Positions 1 to 9,106 are shown, counted from the first letter of the stretch. The stretch is DNA of 64,000 bases from JAXLWB01 sp046328715 (GCA_046328715.1 JAXLWB010000013.1:62001-126000); one strand, 5' to 3'. Numbers and translations: made by a program. Notes: generated by a model not told the origin, from the sequence alone.

Positions 1-1353
1 GCCACTGCTAAAGGCTGAACTGTTGCCGCTGCTGTCGGTTGTCAACTCAATCGGCGGAATGCGGGAGACAGTGCCGGTCAACGGCTGTTCGGGTAAGACA
101 TCCAGCGTGATTGAGACGGGCATTCCTTCATAAATCTTGAGAATGTCAATCTCGCTGACCGAGAGTTTGATCTTAAACTGGCTTGGCGTCGCCACGACTA
201 CAACCACATCCCCGGCTTTGACCACCTGACCAGGCGTCGCTGATACCTTGACCACCATGCCGTCGATGGGTGCTACCAGATTGCTGGTGCTGAGTAATTT
301 GGTCCGTATCTCTTCAAACTTGTTGAGCGATTCGAGGACTTTGTTCTCGGTCTCCTGCACCTTGACTGGCGAGGGACCTACCTTGACTTGATCGGCCTTC
401 TCCTGTGCTTTCATCACGCGCACTTTGGCGGCTTCGATTTGGGCTGGGGTCGCTTGTTGAAAGAGCTTGTTGTAATCGTTCTGCGCCTTGGTAATGGCCA
501 ATTGCGCCTTGGTCAGTTCAATGTCGGTCGGCGGCTTTTGCGCTTCTTCGTAGGTACGCTTGGCATTTTCCAGGCTCACGGTGGCCGATTGCAGGGCGTT
601 GGCCGCTGCCTCAGCCTCTTTGTCTCCCTTCCAGGAGATGGCGTCGTAGCCGCTTTGCGCCTGTTGCACGGCTTTTTCGGCTTGCAGGAGAGCAAACCTA
701 GCCTCGCGCACCTTTTGCGAATTAGGATCGTTGCGTTTGAGCAATTCATCATAGGCAGTCTGCGCTTCGCTCACGGCCAGTTTGGCGCTAGTGATGTCAG
801 TGGCGGGGGGGCCTTTCTCCAACTTGTCCAACTCTTCCTGCGCGGCTAACAACTCGGCATCGGCCTCCATCTGCGCCAATTCCGAATTCTCTTTGCCCAG
901 ATCGACCAAGGCTTGGCGCTGCTGGGTTAACTCGATCCAGGCACTGTCGAATTGGGTGGTCAATTTTGAGGTGGAGAGGGAAGCAAGCTCCTGGGTGGTG
1001 CTGACTAAGTCACCTACCGCAATGTTGACAGTGGCCACACTCTCTTCGAAAGGCGCTTTGACTTCGACGACGGTGCGCCACTCTAGTTTGCCGCTGACTT
1101 TGAGGTCAGGCAGAAAATCGACGGCGCGCTGAATTGGCACTGTCGGCGTGATCGGTTGACCAGCATCGGCAGGCATCATCGAGCCATCGGGGCCAACGAT
1201 CATTCCTTCGCCACCGCTCATGGCAGTTGGCTGTAAATAGTTAGAGAGAAACGGAATCGGCAAGCCAAGAAAGTAAGCGCCACCGATCGCCAACAGAGTC
1301 AGGATTAGAAGCGCAATGACCCATCGCCGCCATGTTCGTCGTCGTTTATTCAT
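1..1353 (-). CDS. HlyD/MacA-type periplasmic adaptor of an efflux system (C-terminus cut by window)
   Basis: The start is ATG at 1353; 451 codons are present and the reading frame runs off the left edge. An Arg-rich start (MNKRRRTWRRW) precedes one membrane helix at about residues 12-30, so the protein is anchored with its bulk outside. A first barrel-sandwich half lies near residues 80-115, followed by a long Glu/Ala/Lys-rich coiled coil. The second lipoyl half contains APIDGMVVKV and GQVVKAGDVV, and a beta-barrel segment follows. This is the adaptor (membrane-fusion) family that links MacB-like ABC permeases to export of drugs, peptides or lipids. It lies 82 bp downstream of the MacB-like permease on the same strand. 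The ATPase expected for such a system is not in the window and may lie beyond the left edge. The substrate is unknown. Confidence 0.88.
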   Translation of the reverse strand, partial: MNKRRRTWRRWVIALLILTLLAIGGAYFLGLPIPFLSNYLQPTAMSGGEGMIVGPDGSMMPADAGQPITPTVPIQRAVDFLPDLKVSGKLEWRTVVEVKAPFEESVATVNIAVGDLVSTTQELASLSTSKLTTQFDSAWIELTQQRQALVDLGKENSELAQMEADAELLAAQEELDKLEKGPPATDITSAKLAVSEAQTAYDELLKRNDPNSQKVREARFALLQAEKAVQQAQSGYDAISWKGDKEAEAAANALQSATVSLENAKRTYEEAQKPPTDIELTKAQLAITKAQNDYNKLFQQATPAQIEAAKVRVMKAQEKADQVKVGPSPVKVQETENKVLESLNKFEEIRTKLLSTSNLVAPIDGMVVKVSATPGQVVKAGDVVVVVATPSQFKIKLSVSEIDILKIYEGMPVSITLDVLPEQPLTGTVSRIPPIELTTDSSGNSSAFSSG

Positions 1354-1355
1354 AG

Positions 1356-1432
1356 GTTGCAAAGTGGCAGCGTGGAAAAGTAAATTCTGACTCTTCAACT
1401 CTTTAACTTTGCCACTTTGCAACTCTGCCGCT
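1356..1432. repeat. Word-iterated inverted repeat between adaptor and permease genes
   Basis: GTTGCAAAGTGGCA at 1356-1369 is perfectly inverted at 1410-1423. The right part is a run of degenerate 8-bp words such as CTTTGCCA and CTTTGCAA. The same words recur at 2866-2899 and 40101-40163, so this is a dispersed family, probably transcribed as a hairpin in the intercistronic RNA. Confidence 0.75.
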
Positions 1433-1435
1433 TTT

Positions 1436-2689
1436 TTACTCATTCCGCAATGCTTCGATTGGATTGTATTGTGTTGCTCGAATTGCTGGATATAGTCCAA
1501 AAATAATACCACAGGCCACGCTACTCACCGTAGCCAGAATGATCGAGCGCATGTCTATCAAGACCTGGATGCCAGCCATTGACTGGCTGGCGTTGACCAC
1601 TTTATCTAGAAATACGCTGATGCCATAGCTGAGCGCTACGCCGAAAAGACCACCCATGAAACAAACCGCAATCGCCTCTAACAAGAATTGCGCTAAAATA
1701 TCACGGTTTTTGGCCCCGATGGCTTTGCGTAGACCGATCTCACGCGTGCGTTCGCTGATAGAGGCAAGCATAATATTCATAATCCCGATCCCGCCCACCA
1801 CCAGTGCAATCGCTCCAATGCCGCCTAACACCAAGGTAAAACCGCTGTTAAAGCTTTGCATCGTCTCCAGCGCAGTTTGGTCCCCGTAGAATTCAAAATC
1901 ATTGCTTTGGTCTGCCCGCAGCCCATGTAAGAGGCGCAACACTCGCTCCGCTTCGCGTTTGGTTTCGTCTAGATGCGCCACATCTTCCGAAAGCACCTGG
2001 AGATTGTAAACAACCATCTCACCATTCTGTCGCTGAACGCTCTGGGAATAGAGCTGTTTCTTCAACAACGAAATCGGGATAAAAAGGTGCGGCATTCCCC
2101 CATAGGGGCTAAAGCCATCTTGTCCTTCTTTGATCACGCCGACCACCGTAAACGGTTTGTTTTCAATAAAGATCACTGACATATTTGCCTGACTGCTGGC
2201 GAGCAGCGCCGATTGCATGGCGTCATTGATCACGGCCACAAAGGACTCGTTGGCCTCTTCCTCACTCGTGAAAAAGCGTCCTTGCAAAAACTCATAACGC
2301 CCCATCTGCACATAATCTGCCGAGGTCGCCGAAATTTGCACCGGCTGTATGTTCGGATCAAACCCTTTAACCTTCAGGTCCGAAAAGTCAATCGAGGCCG
2401 CCACTGCCTTGAGACCTGCCTTGCCCACACGCTGTTGTAGCAGACGTGTGTCGAGCATGGTCAACATAGGTGGCGCAGCATTGCCTGTGTAGCCTGGTTG
2501 GACTGTAAATTTGTTGGGCAGCATCTGGGCAAACCACTTTTCGGCCTGTGCGCTAAAGCCGTTGCCAATCCCAGTCATGACCACCACCGAGGCGATTCCC
2601 ACGATCAAACCAAGCAGCGTCAAAAATGTACGCAGCTTATTGCGAAACATATTTTCAATCGCCAGCCAGAGGTAGATGCCGATGTTCAT
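1436..2689 (-). CDS. MacB/FtsX-family ABC transporter permease
   Basis: 417 aa. One N-terminal membrane helix (about residues 22-45, FLTLLGLIVGIASVVVMTG) is followed by a MacB_PCD extracytoplasmic domain of about 220 residues. Three more helices form the C-terminal FtsX domain, with the conserved SERTREIGLRKAIGA segment. This four-helix layout is that of mechanotransmission-type permeases, which work with a separate ATPase and an HlyD-type adaptor to push substrates out or to move lipoproteins. The adaptor gene follows directly on the same strand. No fused ATPase domain is present, unlike in E. coli MacB. The substrate cannot be read from the sequence. Confidence 0.9.
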   Translation of the reverse strand: MNIGIYLWLAIENMFRNKLRTFLTLLGLIVGIASVVVMTGIGNGFSAQAEKWFAQMLPNKFTVQPGYTGNAAPPMLTMLDTRLLQQRVGKAGLKAVAASIDFSDLKVKGFDPNIQPVQISATSADYVQMGRYEFLQGRFFTSEEEANESFVAVINDAMQSALLASSQANMSVIFIENKPFTVVGVIKEGQDGFSPYGGMPHLFIPISLLKKQLYSQSVQRQNGEMVVYNLQVLSEDVAHLDETKREAERVLRLLHGLRADQSNDFEFYGDQTALETMQSFNSGFTLVLGGIGAIALVVGGIGIMNIMLASISERTREIGLRKAIGAKNRDILAQFLLEAIAVCFMGGLFGVALSYGISVFLDKVVNASQSMAGIQVLIDMRSIILATVSSVACGIIFGLYPAIRATQYNPIEALRNE

Positions 2690-2746
2690 AGTAGAAAGTG
2701 GCAGAGTTGCAGGGGCAAAGTTATACAGTGGAAATTCGGTTATTAC

Positions 2747-2865
2747 TGATGTCTAGGTTAATCGCTACCCCTGTCATTTCGACCCTAGAGAGAAATCATC
2801 GGTCTTCACGGCAAGATTTCTCCTCGAAACTGCCCTCGTCGAAATACATATTTACCTAGACATCA
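2747..2865. repeat. 119-bp nested palindromic element in an intergenic gap
   Basis: The outer arm TGATGTCTAGGTTA (2747-2760) is inverted at 2852-2865 with one mismatch. Inside it, a second pair of arms around 2773-2855 contains TTTCGACCC...AGAGAAATC and GATTTCTCC...GTCGAAA. It fills most of the 212-bp gap between the dgkA stop and the MacB-like gene start. Flanking copies of the CTTTGCCA word array lie at about 2695-2720 and 2866-2899. It probably acts as a transcript-end hairpin or is a non-autonomous repeat. Confidence 0.65.
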
Positions 2866-2901
2866 ATCACCTTGCCACTTTGCTACTTTGCCGCTCTTTG
2901 A

Positions 2902-3351
2902 CTATTTAAACAGCGCCAACAAATGAGGCCCAAAGATACCTAGCGCAATACAGAGGCTCCCGATGACGATAAAGATCAACGCACCGGCAGCACAGTCCTT
3001 AGCGATCTTAGCCAAGGGATGAAACTCAGGCGATACCAGATCGACCACGGCTTCGATGGCAGTATTAATCGCTTCGCAGGCCAACACGGCGAAGATGGTC
3101 AATCCCAGGATACCCCATTCCAAAGCCGATATGCCAAAGAACAAACCCGCAATAGCGATTAACACGCCCGCACCGATTTCGAGCCAGGCGTTGGGCTGGG
3201 TGCGCAATGTATAAAAAGCACCGGCCAGGGCGACTCGGAAGCTGTAATAGCGACTGGGCCAAAAGCCACGATCACGGCCAGTCAGCGCAGCGTGGGGAGT
3301 ATGAAGTGATTTGTCTCGCAGATCGGATTTTAAAGCTGTCTTACTCGTCAT
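2902..3351 (-). CDS. dgkA: Diacylglycerol/undecaprenol kinase (DgkA family)
   Basis: 149 aa from ATG 3351. A longer frame reaches back to 3474, but this start overlaps the ybeY stop by 11 bp in the normal manner and gives a typical length. The family signature is present: EAINTAIEAVVD, then HPLAKIAKDCAAGA, with Glu and Asp residues that bind metal-ATP. Three membrane helices are predicted. In Gram-positive-like bacteria this family phosphorylates undecaprenol or diacylglycerol in lipid recycling. The basic N-terminal extension of about 45 residues before the first helix is unusual. The order pgpH-ybeY-dgkA matches that of Bacillus and relatives. Confidence 0.92.
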   Translation of the reverse strand: MTSKTALKSDLRDKSLHTPHAALTGRDRGFWPSRYYSFRVALAGAFYTLRTQPNAWLEIGAGVLIAIAGLFFGISALEWGILGLTIFAVLACEAINTAIEAVVDLVSPEFHPLAKIAKDCAAGALIFIVIGSLCIALGIFGPHLLALFK

Positions 3352-3853
3352 ACACTCGTTGTGAAAGATCGATTGGATCGCCAAAGTTTTGTAAGATTTG
3401 GCTTTGCAGTTGCCACATTTCTTGTTCCTCTTCAGGCGTGGCATGATCAAAGCCAAGCAAGTGGAGAACACCATGTACCGTCAACAGTCGCAACTCGGCA
3501 AGTGGACTGTTCCCATACCGTTTTGCCTGTGCCATGCTATATGGATAGGCGATGATAATATCACCCAAATATTGTTCGTTTTCATCCTCTAGTTCAGCAG
3601 GCAAGGCCAACTGTGGCACGCTCTCGTCTTCACCCTCCTCATTCGGGAAGCTTAGTACATCCGTCGTCGCGTCCACGGCGCGGAATTCGCGGTTCAGCGT
3701 GCGCACCTGTTCATCATCCGTCACAACAATGGTGAACGATCCATGTTCGATTTGGCAAGCACGCAAGGTCAGCTCGGCAACCTGCTCAAGTGCTTGACTG
3801 TTGATTTCATGTTCGAATTCGTCGTCGATTTGGACTTCAATGTCGTAGCTCAT
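3341..3853 (-). CDS. ybeY: Endoribonuclease YbeY (rRNA maturation factor)
   Basis: 170 aa from ATG 3853 (MSYDIEVQ). Longer in-frame extensions would run into the upstream pgpH gene. The zinc-binding HGVLHLLGFDH motif near the C-terminus matches the family's HGxLHLxGxDH, and NREFRAVDATTDVLSFP is the second conserved block. YbeY is a metal-dependent RNase needed for 16S rRNA 3'-end maturation and ribosome quality control. An acidic insert (EEGEDESVPQ and ELEDENEQ) separates the two blocks. It starts 23 bp after the phosphodiesterase gene ends, and its own end overlaps dgkA, so the three genes should be co-transcribed. Confidence 0.95.
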   Translation of the reverse strand: MSYDIEVQIDDEFEHEINSQALEQVAELTLRACQIEHGSFTIVVTDDEQVRTLNREFRAVDATTDVLSFPNEEGEDESVPQLALPAELEDENEQYLGDIIIAYPYSMAQAKRYGNSPLAELRLLTVHGVLHLLGFDHATPEEEQEMWQLQSQILQNFGDPIDLSQRVYDE

Positions 3854-3876
3854 CGAGTGATTGTCGCCTACTTCTT

Positions 3877-6204
3877 CTACATAATTTCGTCCATGGGCAG
3901 AATCTGCATGACCGCCACGGAGGAGCTTCCGTCGGCAGCCAGGCGTTGATCCTTCCACTTCCCATTTTCCAGGGTCAGCGCGGGCATCGGTGGCTCGCCA
4001 GTGTTGGCGGGTGATGCGGGCTGCGCTTCGTTGCTATTCGGCGCATTCTCCTGCGTAGGATAGGCAATCCGTGGATGATGGACACCTTGCAGGACCTGCT
4101 GGAAAACTTCGTTGATAATTTTTACTTCGCGCAGGGTCAAGTTGCTGTCATTTAACTCGCCTTCGGCGATCCGTTCGTTGATGAGCTGGGTAATGAACTT
4201 GTTCAACTCATCGCGGTTGGCTGGACGACGCGCACGCACTGCTGCTTCGCAACTGTCGGCCAACAGCAGAATTCCTGTCTCTTTGCTGCGTGGGCTAGGG
4301 CCGGGATAACGATAGTCGGCTTCGTTGACACTTTCACCCTGTTGATTGTTTTGGGCCGTGATGTAGAAATATTTCACCAGTGATCGACCATGATGTTCAC
4401 GGATGAAATCGATAATCCGTTGTGGCAGACGGTATTTCTGGGCGAGGCTGACGCCATCGGTGACGTGACTTACGATGATCTGGGCGCTGGTCAAGGGTTC
4501 TAGCTTTTCGTGCGGCGAAGATCCATCCAAAATGTTCTCAATGAAAAAATAGGGGCGAGTCGTCTTGCCGATGTCATGATAATAAGCGCCCACACGCGTC
4601 AACAGTGCATCGGCCCCGATCGCAGCGGCGGCACGTTCGGCCATGTTACTGACCAAGATGGTATGAAAATAGGTTCCGGGCGCTTTGAGTTGCAACTGGC
4701 GCAGGAGTGGATGGGTGGGGCGGCTTAGTTCATTGAGTTGCAAGCTGGTGGCAATGCCGAAGAGGTTGCCAAAGAGAAAATAGCCGACAAAGGTCAATCC
4801 GGCAGAGATGATCCCATTGATGGAGGAAAAGAGCAGGATATTAAGCAGCCGGTTCGAGGCCAAATCCTGAGCCGTCGAATGAAAGGCCATGATCGCCACA
4901 CAATTGATCGCCGCCACCAACAAGCCAGCCCAGACAAATGAGTTCAGCCGTTCGATATGGGGCAGAGCCAGAATACCCACCATCGCCCCTGCCACCAAAT
5001 AGACAATCAACTGTGGATTATTGCCAGCAAAAATATGAGCCACCAGGGCAAAGACCAATGTGCAGAGAATGGCAATTTGCTCATCGACCAGGACCGAAAT
5101 GAGCATACTGAGAGCAGCCAAGGGGTAAAGATAGGGCAGCAGCGGGTCGCCCGTGATCATGAACTTGGCGGCAAGTAGCCAGATGGTGCTGGTCAAGACA
5201 AGCAAGGCCAACCCCTGATAGTTATGCGCCGTTTCTGGGCGCAGACGAGCAATGCCGCCGATCACAATCGACAAGATCACGGCGGTCATGCAGAATGCGC
5301 GCAGCATTTGCCAACGATCCCAATCTTCTTGCGAGGCATTCAATTGAGCGATCGCTTCTACAGCTTCAGCGGTGGCGCGATCGCCTTCACGAATGATGGT
5401 TTCACCCCGTTCAAAGACACGCATAACCGGTTGAACCGAGTTGCGTGCTTCATCGCGCATCTCGTTGGTCTTTTCTAAATTGAAAAAGCTGTTGGGGCGA
5501 ATCAAAGCTCGCACCAGTGTAGACGCCACATTGCCTGCCACTTCGCTCAGTTTGCTGCTGATCAACATGGGCACACGGCTGCGTACGAAGAGCAATGTGT
5601 TGTCACGAATCTCTTCGCGCATGGCACGGTCGAGGGCGTCGGGCGTTTCTAACACAACCGCATCCCAATCCGCCTGAGAGAGATCCAAAATCTGTTGGGC
5701 TTGTTCTGCGGTGAGTGCTAACTCTGGCACGGCCATCAATGTGGTAATCTGTTCATCGTGGGCCGCGGAAGAATTGCGGACGGAAGAGATGGTTTCCACA
5801 ACCTGACGTGCCAGTCCTACTTGTTGGCGGCGCGTTCGTCCTTCGCTCGAATCATACTGGTCGGGAATCGACTCGGCAGCACGTTGTTTGGCACGTTCGG
5901 TGAGAACTTTGCTCTCGTAACTAATTTGGCGTGGGGACACAATGTCGTAGGGCGCAATCCCGCCAACATTGAGCTCTACCAAATTCACCACAGAGGGTTG
6001 CCAGGAAAACAGTCCGATGAGCAGCAGCGCCATCGAACTAGTCATCAAGGAGAGCAATCCCCAATGGCCAAGTTGGCCCTTCTGATTGATGTTGAAACGA
6101 CGGATGCGCGCTATGAAGCGTCTGAGTTGGGCTGAGTTTGGCACCTGGCTGCACTTTTGAAAGGGAGGCGCTGCCCCGAGTATCGATCTTCGAACTGTGC
6201 CCAA
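3877..6204 (-). CDS. pgpH: 7TM-HD domain cyclic-di-AMP phosphodiesterase, PgpH type
   Basis: 775 aa at most. A helix at about residues 48-68 is followed by an extracytoplasmic 7TMR-HDED-type domain of about 240 residues, a block of membrane helices at about 310-490, and a cytoplasmic HD domain. The HD domain has YYHDIGKT (HD near residue 544), SHVTDGV and REHHG. Family members such as PgpH of Listeria hydrolyse c-di-AMP; specificity here is inferred. A short proline-rich tail follows the HD domain. The start is uncertain: the first possible codon in the open frame is TTG at 6204, and no clear ribosome-binding site was found, so the true start could be up to about 40 codons later. Confidence 0.88.
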   Translation of the reverse strand: MGTVRRSILGAAPPFQKCSQVPNSAQLRRFIARIRRFNINQKGQLGHWGLLSLMTSSMALLLIGLFSWQPSVVNLVELNVGGIAPYDIVSPRQISYESKVLTERAKQRAAESIPDQYDSSEGRTRRQQVGLARQVVETISSVRNSSAAHDEQITTLMAVPELALTAEQAQQILDLSQADWDAVVLETPDALDRAMREEIRDNTLLFVRSRVPMLISSKLSEVAGNVASTLVRALIRPNSFFNLEKTNEMRDEARNSVQPVMRVFERGETIIREGDRATAEAVEAIAQLNASQEDWDRWQMLRAFCMTAVILSIVIGGIARLRPETAHNYQGLALLVLTSTIWLLAAKFMITGDPLLPYLYPLAALSMLISVLVDEQIAILCTLVFALVAHIFAGNNPQLIVYLVAGAMVGILALPHIERLNSFVWAGLLVAAINCVAIMAFHSTAQDLASNRLLNILLFSSINGIISAGLTFVGYFLFGNLFGIATSLQLNELSRPTHPLLRQLQLKAPGTYFHTILVSNMAERAAAAIGADALLTRVGAYYHDIGKTTRPYFFIENILDGSSPHEKLEPLTSAQIIVSHVTDGVSLAQKYRLPQRIIDFIREHHGRSLVKYFYITAQNNQQGESVNEADYRYPGPSPRSKETGILLLADSCEAAVRARRPANRDELNKFITQLINERIAEGELNDSNLTLREVKIINEVFQQVLQGVHHPRIAYPTQENAPNSNEAQPASPANTGEPPMPALTLENGKWKDQRLAADGSSSVAVMQILPMDEIM

Positions 6205-6248
6205 TGCGGGTTGGCCGAAATGTTACTCGGTGGCAAGCGCTCGTAGAA

Positions 6249-6710
6249 CTACGAAGTAAGCAAACGTTTCACAACTGCATTCACTGTTTTCCCATCCGCC
6301 TGGCCTGCCGTGCGCGGCATCAATAGGGCCATCACCTTGCCCATCTCCTTTGCCGAAGTCGCACCGGATTCGGCAATCGCCGCACGCGCCAATGTCTCAA
6401 TCGCCGCTTCGTCCATTTGTGTGGGCAGATAGGCGTCGATCACCGCTTTTTCGGCCAACTCGGCATCGGCACGCTCTTGGGAACCGGCTTTGACAAATTC
6501 CTCGGCGCTATCCCGTCGTCGTTTGGCTTCCTTGCGCATGATGGTGATAACTTCTGCTTCTGGCAGATCGTGGATCGTATTCGGCTTTGCAACTTCGGTC
6601 AGAGCCGTCTTGACAGCACGCAACGTCAGCTTTACTAATTCATTGCGGTCGCGCATCGCCTGCTTCAGGTCATTCTCCAAACGTTCGGTCAATTTCGTTG
6701 TATCTGCCAT
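6249..6710 (-). CDS. GatB/YqeY domain protein
   Basis: 153 aa, ATG start. The whole protein is a YqeY domain: an N-terminal helical part (LENDLKQAMRDRNELVKLTLR) and a C-terminal part with GKVMALLMPRTAGQADGK, the typical family ending. The domain is shared with the tail of the amidotransferase subunit GatB, which binds tRNA. Stand-alone YqeY proteins are widespread and their exact role is unsettled. It lies 44 bp upstream of the phosphodiesterase gene on the same strand and may share its transcript. Confidence 0.92.
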   Translation of the reverse strand: MADTTKLTERLENDLKQAMRDRNELVKLTLRAVKTALTEVAKPNTIHDLPEAEVITIMRKEAKRRRDSAEEFVKAGSQERADAELAEKAVIDAYLPTQMDEAAIETLARAAIAESGATSAKEMGKVMALLMPRTAGQADGKTVNAVVKRLLTS

Positions 6711-6734
6711 GTTTATCTCTCCAATCCGTGTACT

Positions 6735-6830
6735 CTGCTCTGAAAATAGCAGAGGATCGCTACGCGGATGAAATTCCGCAAAAATCCGCCGCTGATCGGC
6801 ATCATCCGTGTACTGATCATTTATCCTTCA
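6735..6830. repeat. Degenerate palindromic array between yqeY-like and TVP38 genes
   Basis: GCTACGCGGATGA near 6755-6767 is opposed by TCATCCGTGTACTGATC near 6802-6818. The same words (GTACGCGGATGATAC and its inverse) build the perfect arms at 35153-35240, so these are copies of one repeat family. It sits in a 110-bp gap between two genes on the same strand. Confidence 0.5.
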
Positions 6831-7618
6831 CTGTGCATTTCTGTACGGTATTCATCATTCTTTACTTGCTGGTGAATGTTCCGTTCAATCCAGCCGAAAA
6901 GTTGTTTTTGATAGCGTAAAAATAAAATCAGCATTCCACCCAGCAGTGTGAAAAGAATTAGCCATTGCCACCAACTGAACCCAATCACGCCTGCACCGAT
7001 TGCGGCCCAGGCAAAGACAGTTGGTGCCCGCACCACAAAGGTGAGCAGGGCGATGCGCTGATAGCTGACACGGGCTAGGCCAGCCAGGAAGTAGGGCAGG
7101 TCGCCAATCGGGGCGAGCAGTAGGAGAAACCAAACTACTGGATTGGTGCTATGGGTGGTCGTTTCCCACTGATCGAGCCGCTCTTGGCCGATCATCGCCA
7201 CCGCCAGGGGGCGTCCAAAACGACGAGTGAGCCCCATAGCCAACATCGAACCCGTGATCAAGCCACAGGTTGCCCACACCCCTCCCCAAATTGGTCCATA
7301 AAGATAGCCCGCAGCGGCCTGGACAAAATAGCCAGGGATGGGCGCAATGACAATCTGCAATGTGTTAAAGAGGATCAGCGCCACAGGACCCAACCACCCC
7401 AGCCGTTGGATCAAAAGCCGCACACTGGCTTCATCTGTCAAGAGTTCAAGCAGTCGAGGCCATTGCCACCAAACCAAAAGTGCCACCCCGAATACCACCG
7501 CAACGATCCCCGCAACTTGCCTAAGTGTATCCGCGTTCCAACGGATCGATACAGATGTGATCGATGGCTGCTCGGGCTGTGCCTCTTGTTCTGCTTGCTG
7601 TTTGCGCTTACCTGTCAT
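6821..7618 (-). CDS. TVP38/TMEM64 (DedA-like, VTT domain) membrane protein
   Basis: 265 aa. About 40 polar residues come first, then a helix (VAGIVAVVFGVALLVWWQW) and a VTT/SNARE-associated domain with the family pattern FVQAAAGYLYGPIWGG and the re-entrant-loop segment LLLAPIGDLPYFLAGLARV. It ends with a further helix and a charged tail. Members are proposed lipid scramblases or transporters acting in envelope homeostasis; the bacterial substrate is not established. It is a single gene on the minus strand, divergent from obg. Confidence 0.88.
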   Translation of the reverse strand: MTGKRKQQAEQEAQPEQPSITSVSIRWNADTLRQVAGIVAVVFGVALLVWWQWPRLLELLTDEASVRLLIQRLGWLGPVALILFNTLQIVIAPIPGYFVQAAAGYLYGPIWGGVWATCGLITGSMLAMGLTRRFGRPLAVAMIGQERLDQWETTTHSTNPVVWFLLLLAPIGDLPYFLAGLARVSYQRIALLTFVVRAPTVFAWAAIGAGVIGFSWWQWLILFTLLGGMLILFLRYQKQLFGWIERNIHQQVKNDEYRTEMHSEG

Positions 7619-7657
7619 GGTGTCATTATACCCTTCCCCCCTCCGATGTCAACACTG

Positions 7658-7815
7658 CCTAAATTCAGGTGTCCCGATGAAGCAGAATTAGCAAAAGGCA
7701 CGTTTCAGTCGTTTGGGCTTCATCCGACTTTGGTTACCAAATTCAGATGTCCGATCAGGACACTATTATCGATAGACATGCTTCAGTAGTTGGAGCTTCA
7801 TTCGACTCTTGGCTA
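7658..7815. repeat. Imperfect tandem duplication, two 79-bp units, upstream of obg
   Basis: Unit 1 is 7658-7736 and unit 2 is 7737-7815. Both start with an AAATTCAGRTGTCC-like block and end with a TTCAGTnGTTnGnGCTTCAT..CGACT..TTGG block; the middles differ. Unit 2 carries the obg promoter. The duplication looks old, because the blocks are conserved while the spacers have drifted. It could be a duplicated regulatory region or a repeat element. Confidence 0.65.
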
Positions 7816-7819
7816 CAAT
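7790..7819 (+). promoter_or_regulatory. Candidate sigma70-type promoter for obg, giving a near-leaderless mRNA
   Basis: A -35-like TTGGAG (7790-7795) and a -10 TACAAT (7814-7819) are 18 bp apart. The -10 ends only 6 bp before the obg ATG at 7826, so transcription would start at or next to the start codon. No normally spaced ribosome-binding site is visible, in keeping with leaderless translation. Confidence 0.5.
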
Positions 7820-7825
7820 GGAGCC

Positions 7826-9106
7826 ATGTTTATGGATCGAGCGAGAGTACTCGCAAAAGCAGGTGATGGTGGCAACGGCGTGATGGCCTTTCGCCGTGAG
7901 AAATATGTCCCGATGGGTGGCCCGAATGGTGGCAATGGTGGGCGAGGTGGGCATGTCTGTTTCTATGTAGATTTGGGCATGAATACGCTTTCGCATTTCA
8001 AGCAGCAGGTGCATCTGCGTGCCGAGCGGGGTGGCCATGGCGAAGGTGCAGACCGAACAGGTCATGTCGGCAAGGATCTGCGCGTGCCTGTTCCCCCTGG
8101 CACTATCGTACGCGACGCTGAGACCAAAGAAGTGCTTGTCGACTTGACGGAAGAGGGGCAAGAATTCATTGTGGCACACGGGGGACGCGGCGGACGCGGG
8201 AATGCTGCCTTCAAATCGCCGCGCAATCCAGCCCCGCGCCTGGCCGAAAAGGGAGAGCCAGGAGAGGAGCGCTGGCTGGAGCTTGAGTTGAAATTAGTGG
8301 CCGATGTTGGCATTGTCGGCGTGCCCAATGCAGGTAAGTCCACCTTGTTGAGTGTGATCAGTGCGGCCCGCCCCAAAATTGCCGATTATCCATTCACCAC
8401 GTTGACGCCTGTATTGGGCGTGGTCGAGGTCGATTATCAGCCGATCGTGGTTGCCGATATTCCCGGTTTGTTGGAGGGGGCACACGAAGGAGTCGGTCTG
8501 GGGTTGCAGTTTCTGCGCCACATTGACCGCACGCGTATGCTCATTCATTTGTTGCGGGGAGATAGCCCGGATCCACTGGGTGATTTTGAAGCGATCAACC
8601 AGGAGCTACAACTCTTCAATCCCGCAGTGCTCGACAAGCCACAGATCGTCGTGCTGAACAAAATGGATCTGCCGGAAGCACAGGCCGCTTGGCCTACGAT
8701 TGAAGCTGAGATGAACAAACGCAACCTGCCGGTCTTTGCCATCAGTGCAGCCACCCATCAGGGATTGGAACCCTTGCTCTACAAGCTGAAAGAGGTTCTG
8801 AACACGATTCCTAAGAACCCCGAACCAGCAGAGGAAGTGATCGAGATCTCCTTGCCGGTGGATGAAAAGGCATTCGATCTGCAAAAGGTCGATGATCATA
8901 CCTGGTTGGTAGAAGGAATCACTGTAGAGCGCGCCGCACGCATGACCAACTGGACCTATTACGAAGGTGCCATGCGCTTTCAACGCATCCTTGCTGCGCT
9001 GGGTGTAACCGAAGCTTTGCGTCAGGCGGGCGTCAAAGAAGGGGATAGTGTGCGGATTGCCGAAACAGAACTCACTTGGGGTTATGATAACGCCTTTGGA
9101 GAATAA
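7826..9106 (+). CDS. obg: GTPase Obg/CgtA, ribosome assembly and stress
   Basis: 426 aa from ATG 7826, the start that gives the canonical MFMDRARVLAKAGDGGNG. The Gly-rich OBG fold occupies about residues 1-158, with FRREKYVPMGGPNGGNGG. The GTPase domain has GVPNAGKST (about 165), the G3 motif DIPGLLEGA (about 210) and NKMD. A C-terminal OCT (DUF1967) domain at about 340-415 contains RAARMTNW. Obg binds the 50S subunit and couples GTP/ppGpp levels to ribosome assembly and growth. It forms a two-gene unit with nadD, 23 bp downstream, as in many Gram-positive-like genomes. A frame extending upstream to 7790 is not needed. Confidence 0.97.
   Translation: MFMDRARVLAKAGDGGNGVMAFRREKYVPMGGPNGGNGGRGGHVCFYVDLGMNTLSHFKQQVHLRAERGGHGEGADRTGHVGKDLRVPVPPGTIVRDAETKEVLVDLTEEGQEFIVAHGGRGGRGNAAFKSPRNPAPRLAEKGEPGEERWLELELKLVADVGIVGVPNAGKSTLLSVISAARPKIADYPFTTLTPVLGVVEVDYQPIVVADIPGLLEGAHEGVGLGLQFLRHIDRTRMLIHLLRGDSPDPLGDFEAINQELQLFNPAVLDKPQIVVLNKMDLPEAQAAWPTIEAEMNKRNLPVFAISAATHQGLEPLLYKLKEVLNTIPKNPEPAEEVIEISLPVDEKAFDLQKVDDHTWLVEGITVERAARMTNWTYYEGAMRFQRILAALGVTEALRQAGVKEGDSVRIAETELTWGYDNAFGE

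Noticed and set aside
388..1132. Plus-strand frames opposite the HlyD-type adaptor
   Set aside because: The minus strand codes a continuous, recognisable adaptor here; the plus-strand products have no family features.
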